From Protula sp. h YS-2021 (lineage: Eukaryota > Annelida > Polychaeta > Sabellida > Serpulidae): DNA of 64,000 bases. How positions within the stretch are numbered: position 1 is the first letter of the stretch; the number at the start of each line of letters is the position of its first letter. The notes beneath the pieces were generated by a model, which made no database searches, was not told the origin of the DNA, and saw only the letters and a program-made list of their open reading frames with translations. Shown piece after piece: positions 55,844-64,000 of this stretch. Both the position numbers and the translations under genes were made by a program. The stretch lies in the NCBI GenBank assembly GCA_949752745.1, contig OX457026.1, positions 39,102,723 through 39,166,722 on the forward strand, read 5' to 3'.

Positions 55844-56277
55844 ACACGAAGCAGATTGATGCCATATTGAGTCATGATGTCATGACTAAAGACTTATTTC
55901 AAGGTGTGTTTGCCATGGACCAGTTACCGTCTTTACAACGCGGCGCCTATGTCATCAACACAGACGATCAAGATGAACCAGGAGAACATTGGGTGGCAGT
56001 GTATTATGATAAAGACCCTGTAGAATATTTTGACTCTTATGGACTGTTCCCTCTCGATGATCGTTTAGACATGTTTTTAAGAAATGACTATATGTATAAT
56101 TCTATCTCATTACAAACGCCAATATCATCGTCATGTGGTTTTTATTGTGTATATTATATATTGCATAGAGCTCGAGGTCAGAGTATGTTTGATATTGTGA
56201 ATATATTAAAAAGAAAGGATGGTGATTTTATTGTAAAGGATTTTGTATATAGACATTATAAACCACTGTTTTATTAA
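55840..56277 (+). CDS. Adenain-like cysteine protease (right arm)
   Basis: 145 residues with the same His50, Asp65, Gln92 and Cys99 arrangement as the left copy, and Asn at position 2. The start ATG (55840-55842) overlaps the capsid stop TGA. There is no separate promoter between the two genes. Downstream is the AACAAC/TTAATG-type simple repeat and a polyadenylation signal (56412-56417). Intact. Confidence 0.86.
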   Translation: MNTKQIDAILSHDVMTKDLFQGVFAMDQLPSLQRGAYVINTDDQDEPGEHWVAVYYDKDPVEYFDSYGLFPLDDRLDMFLRNDYMYNSISLQTPISSSCGFYCVYYILHRARGQSMFDIVNILKRKDGDFIVKDFVYRHYKPLFY

Positions 56278-56451
56278 TGTTGTTGTTTTATTAATGTTGT
56301 TGTTTTTATTAATGTTGTTGTTTTATTAATGTTGTTATTGTAGTAGTTAAGTTGTAGTTAAGTTGTTATATTAGTTAAGTTGTTGTTATATTAGTTAAGT
56401 TGTTGTTGTTAAATAAAACAACCCAAGTTTCAAACAACTGTCTTGTTTATT

Positions 56452-56712
56452 GTGTTCTATTTACAAATTCTTAACTACAAACACTATTTACAAAGTTTAC
56501 CAACACTATTTACAAACTCTTAACTACAAACGCTATTTACACTATTTACAAATTCTTAACTACAAATTCTATTTACACTATTTACAAACTTTTATTTACA
56601 AACTTTTATTTACACTATTTACAAACTTTTATTTACAAATTCTATTTACAAAGTTATCAAACACTATTTACAAACTCTTAACTACAAAGTCTATTTACAA
56701 AGTTTACAAAGT
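56452..56712. repeat. TTTGTAAATAG-type tandem repeat (right arm)
   Basis: Reverse complement of 52190-52450, between the facing ends of the protease and small-gene blocks. It reads CTATTTACAAA on the plus strand. Confidence 0.75.
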
Positions 56713-57102
56713 CTATTTACAATCACATTCATTTTTCAATACATTCATCAATGCATGCCATTCATTAGAATCTAAATTGATATAGGTATCATAGACATTA
56801 CATCCGTGTTTGTAAATGCTATGAAAGCTTACATAACGCACATCACCAAACTTTATCACTTTAGCAGTTTCATGTTCAGACAGTTTCAGTTCATATCCTT
56901 CTTCATTTATGTCCATCACGCGTATATGTTGTGTTAACTCAATGGATTTGGTACCCCGCATAAGTTGTATTCCTTCCTCTTTGAATTCAAGCGTCAGGTT
57001 CTTTCCAATCCAATGCTTGCAACAGCGCGTTCCATTCCACTGTGCTGAGGGTGATGATGTCGTAGTTTTCTGTAAGCTCGTCATGTTGGCGAAATTGTAC
57101 AA
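56713..57102 (-). CDS. Small element protein, possible PC4-fold (right arm)
   Basis: Identical in sequence to the left-arm gene at 51800-52189. The same start ambiguity applies: the alternative Met lies at 56961 on the minus strand, just after the stop of the upstream gene. It ends with INLDSNEWHALMNVL, the PC4-like strand-helix with Trp. Confidence 0.6.
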   Translation of the reverse strand: MYNFANMTSLQKTTTSSPSAQWNGTRCCKHWIGKNLTLEFKEEGIQLMRGTKSIELTQHIRVMDINEEGYELKLSEHETAKVIKFGDVRYVSFHSIYKHGCNVYDTYINLDSNEWHALMNVLKNECDCK

Positions 57103-57340
57103 ACACGTCTAGACCGTTCTCAGTCACACGCACTTTTAATTCATTTGAGACTGCTAGGAGAAAGCCAGGTATTCTCAACTTGTCTAGATGATCCTTCAAC
57201 ACGGATTGGTCATCAAGCGATAGGACGAGATACTGTCCAAAATGTCGTAGCACAATGTCATCACATAAGTTTCTCATGTATGAGAACCCATATGTCATGG
57301 GTTCATAATCCATCAAATAGTAGTCTTCCATCTCGTTCAT
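56987..57340 (-). CDS. Small acidic element protein (right arm)
   Basis: Copy of the left-arm gene at 51562-51915, with Tyr where the left copy has Asp near residue 7 (MEDYYLM versus MEDDYLM). Five bases separate it from the gene upstream of it (57346). The C-terminal half has the ITLSTVEWNALLQAL block. Confidence 0.65.
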   Translation of the reverse strand: MNEMEDYYLMDYEPMTYGFSYMRNLCDDIVLRHFGQYLVLSLDDQSVLKDHLDKLRIPGFLLAVSNELKVRVTENGLDVFVQFRQHDELTENYDIITLSTVEWNALLQALDWKEPDA

Positions 57341-57345
57341 GTATT

Positions 57346-57720
57346 TTATACTCGGATGATGTCGAACAGTGGTTGTTGTATAGCTTCTAGGAATCGTAGG
57401 ACTGCGCGCCAGTTCTTGATATTAAAGAAGATCAACTGTGCATAGGGTGTATCTGGCACAACTCCCTTATAATCCTTTGGATAATCCTGTAAAAGATTTC
57501 TACAGAATGTCACACGTATCTTAGAATCATATTCAGCCACCGTCACTTCCAGTTTATTTTCAAGTCTGCGTTTAAACCCAGGTTCAAGCGGTATGTTTTT
57601 AAAGTCTTTCCACACTTCAGGTTTAAACCGATAAGCAGAAATTCTCTGAGAACCCATCATCACTTCATTCCTCTCATTAACTTTAAGGTAAACACCATCG
57701 TCCAACATGAGTGCATTCAT
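57346..57720 (-). CDS. Small element protein, possible diverged PC4-fold (right arm)
   Basis: Copy of the left-arm gene at 51182-51556, with Gln for His in the C-terminal AIQQPLFD. It follows the PC4-like gene after 13 bp. It shows the same two Trp-containing strand-helix segments. Confidence 0.65.
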   Translation of the reverse strand: MNALMLDDGVYLKVNERNEVMMGSQRISAYRFKPEVWKDFKNIPLEPGFKRRLENKLEVTVAEYDSKIRVTFCRNLLQDYPKDYKGVVPDTPYAQLIFFNIKNWRAVLRFLEAIQQPLFDIIRV

Positions 57721-57733
57721 GATGATTACCTTG

Positions 57734-58084
57734 TTATGACTTGTCGTCTTGTCTGCGAAGCCTTTTATCCACTTCTTTCACCTGCTTCTTCATCATTTTC
57801 CATTCAGGTATTGTCAGCAAGATACCCTTTTTCGTTGGACGGTTTTTTCCAGTCCCCTCATCTCTGAGGTATTTGCGAATGTTTACCACACCTTCATTAC
57901 TTTGTTTCATAATCTTGATATACTTTCCATTGCCTAGAGAAAGCATTCCATCCCACGACTGTGGTGTTGGTGCTATCTCCACTTTTAATTTCTTGATGGT
58001 AGTATCAGGATGTTTCACATTCATGTCTTTGACTGTATCAGCAAGAGTATCCATATCCGTTGTTGCAGATCTTTTCCTATTCAT
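57734..58084 (-). CDS. PC4-like single-stranded DNA-binding protein (right arm)
   Basis: 116 residues, same sequence as the left-arm copy at 50818-51168, with KYIKIMKQ, VVNIRKYL and GILLTIPEWKMMKKQV marking the PC4 domain. The TATA box at 58139-58146 lies upstream and overlaps the original polymerase stop position. Confidence 0.8.
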   Translation of the reverse strand: MNRKRSATTDMDTLADTVKDMNVKHPDTTIKKLKVEIAPTPQSWDGMLSLGNGKYIKIMKQSNEGVVNIRKYLRDEGTGKNRPTKKGILLTIPEWKMMKKQVKEVDKRLRRQDDKS

Positions 58085-58139
58085 GTTGACGCTTCAGTGT
58101 TCACACCTCAACTAACTCTAAAGTTGAAGTGTTTCCCCC

Positions 58140-61100
58140 TTATATACTGTAATGTCCATGCGCCAAAGTGGAATAGCCATCACTCATCACATATCGCTTG
58201 TCATCAAAGGGAGAGAGAGCCACTTTCCTCAACTTCTCCGAGAAGATCTGGTGGTCATGACTTCGAATAATGTGTCCTGTGGTCATCGTTTGCGTTTGGT
58301 TGAACAAACTGTCTTTATACTGCTGATGTTTCATCCGTCTTTGACACGCGCGAGTGATGCCTTTGGCCGTACGTTTTTCTTTCCCACCATATATATCATA
58401 CTGTACATTTTTGGTCGAAGTCCAACAAACTCTTCTATGGGAATGCCCACCGTCTCATCTTTCATTTTCCCAAGCACTTTCTTGTTCACGTTGGAATGTA
58501 GGAAATGATCTGGGGGATAGTCACTTGTGTCGAACAAGTCGGCATCTTCCTGCATGTCTTTGTAGATATCGTCCGTTTCTATGTCATAACATAGACTGTC
58601 GGTGTCGCTGAACAACAGCTTGGCGTTGGGATACTTGGTCATGATGTAGTTGTAATGAAAGTGGAACATGAGCACCTTGCTGAGGTCGAGAATGGTGAAA
58701 CCAACTTGAATGGGTTTATCCAGAAGCAGATCCACTTTGCGCAAATGTACCGCGGTCAAATCTTCGTTGAAAATTCTAAATTTGTGGAAGGAAGGTTTGG
58801 CCACAAGTTTCTTGAACCGCTTTTCCTGGTGAACAAGTTCCACATTCATGCGTTTTCTGACATTTTCCATGGTTTTGCCAAACACAGAGTTGTTCATCAG
58901 TTTGAAAAAGTCTTTCTCAAACGGGTTCTTAGCCAACTTTCTCTTTTCCGTGTTCAAGGAGATGTATTTTGCCAACCATTTGCTCTGTGCAAACATGATG
59001 GCACGATGCACCTTCGTGACTTTCAATCCCAGTGAGACATATTGCTGTAAATTTCTATAATGAAGTACATATTTCTTCTTGTCACACAAGTTGGGAATGA
59101 GCTTTTCACTAGGCTTGCTTTTCATGTTTAGATCTTTCCGTAGCTTCTGACTATGCTCTGATAATTCTCCCACTTTCACACATTTCCGTTCTGGAGCCAC
59201 TGGATAGTGATTATGATGATTATGAATGGATTGTGGGTATTCCAAATCCACTTCTAAAATGTATCCAATCTCATCATCTTCATCCACATCCATAAAGTCA
59301 ATGGATTCTGGCTCGCTCACCCACATAAATCCACTTTCCGGCATGCTTTGCGACATAGCCCAGCCATACAAGTTGTTTGCATCCAGGTACGTCAAGTAGT
59401 TGGTCGGTTTCAAGGGATCGTAATCTGCTACGTAGGGGTTTTTTGCTTTCGCATACTTGTGTGTGATGACAGATATTCCTCCACGTAGACCTTGTTCAAC
59501 CATTTGGTACATGTCAATGTCGTTGATCAATTCCAATTTCACCTTTGTCGCTTTCAACATGGCATCCCACGACAGTCCTGGCGCTGTATAGTAGTGAGCA
59601 GGATCTAATTCATACGTGTTGAGACATACGTGACGAAAGTTTTCAAACACGTCAGCCAGCAACAACACATCTGATTTCAGGTATAGGTCATGGTATTCAC
59701 CAAATGTAGTACACTGGAATGTCTCCCACACCTTCTGCGCATGCGCATAATCCTCATCGCTAATGCCTTCTTCACTGAGCAGACTGTAAAACTTGTCCTT
59801 GGACGGCAGTTGTGTTTCAGCAAACTTGGATGTCTCATCCACGTAATCATAAGGGTACACTCCCTTTCTCAACAGTAAATCTTGTTGGTCACTATCGTGA
59901 ATGTGTGACGTCATGTTATGAAAGTTGTCTTTCCCTTCTGCTGCCAGGTTGGATACCAGCTTCTGTAGAGAAGTACTCATGAACTGAAAGCTGTCTGTAA
60001 ATTTCAGATTGCTCATGGTGAATGCAATATATTTCTCAACGGTGTTGGGAATGACTGTAATCGTCTCATTTTTGAACTTTCCAATTTCTTCCATGATCAA
60101 ATGGCTGTCATAGCCTCGTAAATTGTGGAAAAAGACAGGAATGATGAAAGAATCTTCAACATCCTGCTGATCCTTTCGAAATCGGAATTGCAAATTGCAT
60201 TGACTATGTGCAGCTCCGCGGTATTTGCCATTGATATGGTCATGATCTCTCACATGATCTGCTCCTAGAGGCTCATGACAAATGTAACAATCTGTGGCGT
60301 TCTTATAATGCTCTTCATCTTCATGAGTCATCACCATTTTCTTTGGCTGTAGCAAGCCATGCACAATACGATCACGCTCATTCACCATATGGTCTAAAAA
60401 GACTTTCACAGCATTATCTCCTCGATATACGACTGGAGCACGTGTATCATACTGGCTGACAACCACATAGGCAAAGCTGTTTGGACGATGATGCTGATAC
60501 TTGTCTCCTTCATGTTTTTTCGTGAAACATTCAAAGTCTGCATAAATGACAAACGGCACTCGCTGTTGTTTGGCTACATTCTTGAACTTGATGAAGGGTT
60601 CCTTGGGGAATGATAAACGTTGTGCTCCATGCTTGTCACACACTTCATGATGCTTGTCTAAAAGATCTTGTCGCATAAACCCATGAAGACAGTTGAAACA
60701 ATAAAATATTGCATTCTGACGCTTTGTTCGATAAGCCATCAGTCTGCTGAAATTCTTGATGAGGCAGTAATGTCTTGTCTTGTCATTACTAATCAAAAGC
60801 AAATTGATTTCTCTCGCGCTGGTGTTTCGACTGAGTTGTATCGGAACAACTACATCATGTTCATATCCAAACACGTTAATAGACACATCATTCTCCTTTT
60901 CAAACTTTGGAATGTCTGTAATCGGTGTTGGAAATGTCATGCCTTCCACCTTCAATTCGTTCTCAAATAGCTTGTATTGATGCACACGCTCTGGGTTTGC
61001 ATTTGTTGAAGGGTGAAGGTGAGCCAGTACAGACCATAAGAAACATTTGTTGTCTTTATTCTGAATGTTTAACACAGCCTTTGTAGTCTTTACTTTCTTC

Positions 61101-61819
61101 GGTAGTGGGATAAAACTGCTCGCTTCCAGTGGCGCTGACGTAGCTGTATGCACTTCAATGAATAATATGTTATCCAACACCCAACCAGAACCTTGTCGCT
61201 CATGTTCATCAAACCTGGTAAACAATTCTTTATAGGCTTCTGGCAAGTCCTTCTCAATATCTGTTGGATTGTATGCTGCATATGTTGGACTACTGATGAA
61301 GGCATTATCCATCTGTTCTACCATCACGCCTTCAACATTTGGTGTCATTTTCTTGAAGCCTGCATGTACCACAATGTACCATTTCATGCCATGGTTTAAC
61401 GTCTCTAGCAAATGTCTCTTAATCCGGTTCTCTTGTTGTCGCATTTCAAGTAGCAAATCCGATCCATCTTCAGGCTCAAACCGCCTTTCCTGTGCGTTTT
61501 CACCAAGACTCACTCTTCTGCCTCTGCCTACTTGTCCTGTCTCTTTCTTTCTTTGTTCTTCATGAGACACATTTTCCATCTCATCACATGCATGTGTCTC
61601 AAATGCATCCAAAGAGGAAAATATCTTGGCGCATTTACAGCAGAGGACTGGATCAGGTCTTTCAACACCATCTTGTACGGTCTTTCGTCTCTTGGCTTCA
61701 ATCTGCTCAACAAGCTCTTCATGAGCACGTTTCATCCTAGCTGGTTTGCATGTATGTGTCACGAACACTTCCAGAGATGGAAATGTCACATCACAATCAT
61801 GACAGTAGACTGGTGCCAT
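58140..61819 (-). pseudogene. polB: Protein-primed-type family B DNA polymerase, right arm, 3' frameshift
   Basis: The open frame 61819-58331 gives 1162 residues with all signature motifs. Fingers are at Cys6-Cys24 and Cys60-Cys78. Cys259 (NKCFLWS) and His350 (RHYC) could be a papain-like pair. A third finger begins at Cys374. Exo I is Asp428/Glu430, the HNH/endonuclease VII-like block about 511-542, Exo II 565-573 (HNLRGYDSH), Exo III Tyr713-Asp717, Pol A Asp813, Pol B Lys973-Gly981, Pol C Asp1072-Ser1075 and KMY 1137-1139. A 2-bp gain in an AT run (58389-58397, four AT units against three in the left arm) then shifts the frame. The normal C-terminal stretch, present at 58140-58390 in another frame, is replaced by about 19 foreign residues. 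The catalytic core is intact; loss of the thumb/C terminus probably matters. Confidence 0.9.
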
Positions 61820-61877
61820 CGTTGTTGTCTCTTCAACTGCTAGAACTGAAATGAAGTAAAATACACGTTTTACTCTT

Positions 61878-61886
61878 CCTTTTATA
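61878..61886 (-). promoter_or_regulatory. TATA box of polymerase gene (right arm)
   Basis: CCTTTTATA on the plus strand is TATAAAAGG on the minus strand, 59-67 bp before the polymerase ATG at 61819. The AP-1 core is at 61904-61910 and the Maf-type palindrome at 62019-62031. This promoter is unchanged relative to the left arm. Confidence 0.65.
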
Positions 61887-62184
61887 CCACTTCAATGGTG
61901 TGTTGACTCAGCAGAATGTATCACTAGTTGACATGTTTCACTCATGCTTTTATGCTACTTCCATGTAATCAAAATATGGTGTGTAACTTGTTCAAACTTG
62001 TTTCCAAAATGTTAAAATTGCTGACTCAGCAGAATTTTACTTGTGTATATGAATGTCTCACTTACAGTTGTGAAGTTGTACAGCTGCACTGCTACGCAGC
62101 AGAGACATCTAGCGGTGAAGTTAAATGGTCTGCCAAATGGTATTCATCCGCGAAGAAGCACTGTAATGGTGAAATTTTCAGTTA

Positions 62185-62485
62185 ACTATAACGAAAGTTA
62201 TAACGAAAGTTATCACAATTTTAAGTTAAAATGGCGGTAAAAATGCACACAGCCAACTGCACAAATAGCCTATGACTACTTAATGTTAAAACTAGATATA
62301 AAACTGACTCAAACAGTGAAAGTTTCATGCAAATCTGTCAATCATAACGAAAGTTATCCCACTTTTTACAAAATTAAAATGACGGTAAATATGCACACAG
62401 CTAGCTGCACAACCAGTCCATGACTATGTGAAAACTAGATATAAAACTGAATTAAACAGTAAAATTTTCATGCAAATCGGTCAAG
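62185..62485. repeat. 143-bp tandem duplication (right arm)
   Basis: Mirror of 46571-46860, with ATAACGAAAGTTATC and ATGCAAAT octamers in the reverse orientation. Confidence 0.65.
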
Positions 62486-62779
62486 TATAACACTGCATAC
62501 TGCAACTCCAAGCAGTTAGACACTGCTGCCTCAGAAAAACAAAAAGCCTAACACCGCTGTCTACATTGTTTGATGACGAAATCTGATTACGCAGTCTGAT
62601 TACACTGATGACGAAATGCTGCTGATGACGATTGTAGGTTGTATGACGCCATTTTCTTTTCTAAGTAAACACTGCATTTCAAACAAAAAAAAAAGTAGAA
62701 TAATGGAGTACAAAGAGCAACATAAGCAAAACATTTTATCATGGTGTTGGTATGTATGCATGAGAGTGTGGGGGAAAAA

Positions 62780-62833
62780 AAGTTGCCGTCAGAAGGTTGA
62801 AATACCTATGCGGCTTATGAAATGCTCAGTCGT

Positions 62834-62866
<33 letters not shown>

Positions 62867-62975
62867 AGAGTGTGGGGAAAAAAGTTGCCATCAGAAGGTT
62901 AAAATACCTATGCGACTTACGAAATGAAACGCTCAGTCGTGGTATTTGTGTGTGTGTGTGTGTGTGTGGGAAATG
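62780..62975. repeat. ~110-bp tandem duplication with (GT)n (right arm)
   Basis: Mirror of 46078-46295. The (GT)n runs at about 62835-62864 and 62946-62968 differ in length from those of the left arm. Confidence 0.75.
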
Positions 62976-63002
62976 AAAAAAAAAAAAAGAAAAAAAAAGA
63001 AG

Positions 63003-63760
63003 AAGTTTGTTTACTAAGTTTGTTTATAAAGTTTCAATGAGTTTCAATTATGCAAATAACCAAAGTTGGTTTACAAATTTTGTTTACAAAGTTTGTTTAT
63101 AAAGTTTGTTTACAAATTGTGTTTACAAAGTTTGTTTACATAGTTTGTTTACAAAGTTTCAATGAGTTTCAATTATGCAAATAACCAAAGTTTGTTACAA
63201 ATTTTGTTTACAAATTTTGTTTACAAAGTTTGCTTACAAAGTTTGTTTACAAATTGTGTTTACAAAGTTTGTTTACAAAGTTTGTTTACAAATTGTGTTT
63301 GCAAAGTTTGTTTACAAAGTTTGTTTACAAAGCTTGTCTACAAAGTTTCAATGAGTTTCAATTATGTAAATAACCAAAGTTTGTTTACAAATTTTGTTTA
63401 CAAAGTTTGTTTACAAATTTTGTTTACAAAGTTTGTTTACAAATTTTCAATTATGTAAATAAGTCAAGTTTGTTTACAAAGTTTGTTTACAAATTTTGTT
63501 TATAAAGTTTGTTTACAAAGTTTGTTTACACAGTTTGTTTACACAGTTTGTTTACAAAGTTTGTTTACAAATTTTGTTTATAAAGTTTGTTTACAAAGTT
63601 TGTTTACAAATTTTATTTATAAAGTTTGTTTACACAGTTTGTTTACAAAGTTTGTTTACAAAGTTTCAATTATGCAAATAACTAAAGTTTGTTTACAAAG
63701 TTTGTTTACAAAGTTTGTTTACAAAGTTCACTTTTTATTTATAAAGTTTCAATAAACACT
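63003..63760. repeat. 13-bp minisatellite with octamer spacers (right arm)
   Basis: Mirror of 45336-46052: GTTTACAAAGTTT units with TGTTTAC forkhead cores, interrupted by CAATTATGCAAATAAC spacers. Net length differs by a few tens of bases from the left array, as expected for replication slippage. Confidence 0.88.
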
Positions 63761-63894
63761 TACCGAAATAGTTGTCACTGGATGCCATCCGTGGATCTGA
63801 TGTGATCCAATTGTAGTTCTACAACTTTTGCTCCCTTGCTCCACTTACTGATATGACTGTCACAATGATTATGACGTCACAATCATCCGTTCCT

Positions 63895-63990
63895 ATGCAG
63901 TGGTTCTCATAGAGGTCATGTCGTTTCTTAATTCTTTGTATGCAGTGGTTCTCATAGAGGTCATGTCGTTTCTTAATTCTTTGTGTGCAG
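63895..63990. repeat. 45-bp tandem duplication near outer end (right arm)
   Basis: Mirror of 45094-45188. The window ends 10 bp later, still inside the palindrome. Confidence 0.8.
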
Positions 63991-64000
63991 TAGAACCAAC

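Larger units (their letters stand above)
54454..64000. repeat. Right arm of giant inverted repeat, cut by window end
   Basis: Mirror image of 45083-54448. The last bases of the window (GTAGAACCAAC) still match the left arm at 45083, so the true outer end of the palindrome is not in view. The genes here are on the strands opposite to those of the left arm. Confidence 0.97.

Noticed and set aside
45083..64000. Palindrome as a plain sequencing or assembly fold-back
   Set aside because: Not fully excluded, but the arms carry independent differences (148-bp deletion, AT gain, stop-codon change, several residue changes, different repeat lengths) that a fold-back of one molecule would not give. Kept as the main thing to verify.

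Overview
The window looks like nuclear DNA of a marine invertebrate animal, with a mollusc plausible but not proven. It holds one well preserved cellular gene, a nucleotide-sugar transporter of the GDP-fucose transporter type (11964-13064, +). Almost everything else is mobile or tandemly repeated DNA: decayed non-LTR retrotransposons of CR1/L2 and I types, short inverted-repeat DNA elements, about 90 copies of a 171-172 bp satellite, a 51-bp and a 27-bp minisatellite, and a giant inverted repeat of a virus-like element. The animal assignment rests on the transporter and the retrotransposon types. The mollusc suggestion is only an impression from the repeat style.

Layout. 1-2700 is a dead CR1/L2-like LINE. 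2700-6330 holds diverged repeats, an inverted-repeat element (3183-3853) and a GCATA-motif DNA element (about 4900-6325) that carries a 3' fragment of an I-type LINE. 6330-11600 has no gene, but has diverged ~150-bp tandem repeats and two inverted-repeat-ended elements. 11964-13064 is the transporter, followed by diverged repeats to 14800. 15473-16920 is an inverted-repeat element, 17050-17510 a 27-bp minisatellite, 18730-19220 another diverged tandem repeat, 20817-20980 a pogo/Tigger-like MITE, and 20990-22111 a minus-strand L2/CR1-like LINE 3' end. 22372-37882 is a 15.5-kb satellite block bounded by a short inverted repeat. 38202-42624 is a second large composite, with two tandem arrays between perfect 11-bp inverted ends. 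42800-45080 has small palindromic repeats and no recognised gene.

45083-64000 is the most unusual part: a near-perfect palindrome with arms of about 9.4 kb, centred at 54451 with a 5-bp spacer, running on past the right edge of the window. Each arm carries half of a Polinton/Maverick- or adintovirus-like element. It encodes a protein-primed-type family B DNA polymerase with N-terminal zinc fingers and an embedded HNH/endonuclease VII-like motif, a PC4-like single-strand DNA-binding protein, three further small proteins that may share the PC4 beta-alpha signature, and, convergently, an adenain-like cysteine protease and a double-jelly-roll-type major capsid protein. No integrase, packaging ATPase or penton/minor capsid gene is visible. 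The palindrome centre lies 18 bp upstream of the capsid start codons, so sequence that normally lies beyond that point has been lost. The arms are almost identical but carry different lesions. The left polymerase has a net 148-bp frameshifting deletion that removes exonuclease motif II. The right polymerase has an AT-dinucleotide frameshift near its C terminus. The left capsid gene has lost its stop codon. The element's genes form two convergent polycistron-like blocks with very short gaps or an ATGA overlap. TATA boxes, AP-1/Maf sites, octamer motifs and a forkhead-consensus-rich 13-bp repeat lie upstream of the polymerase.
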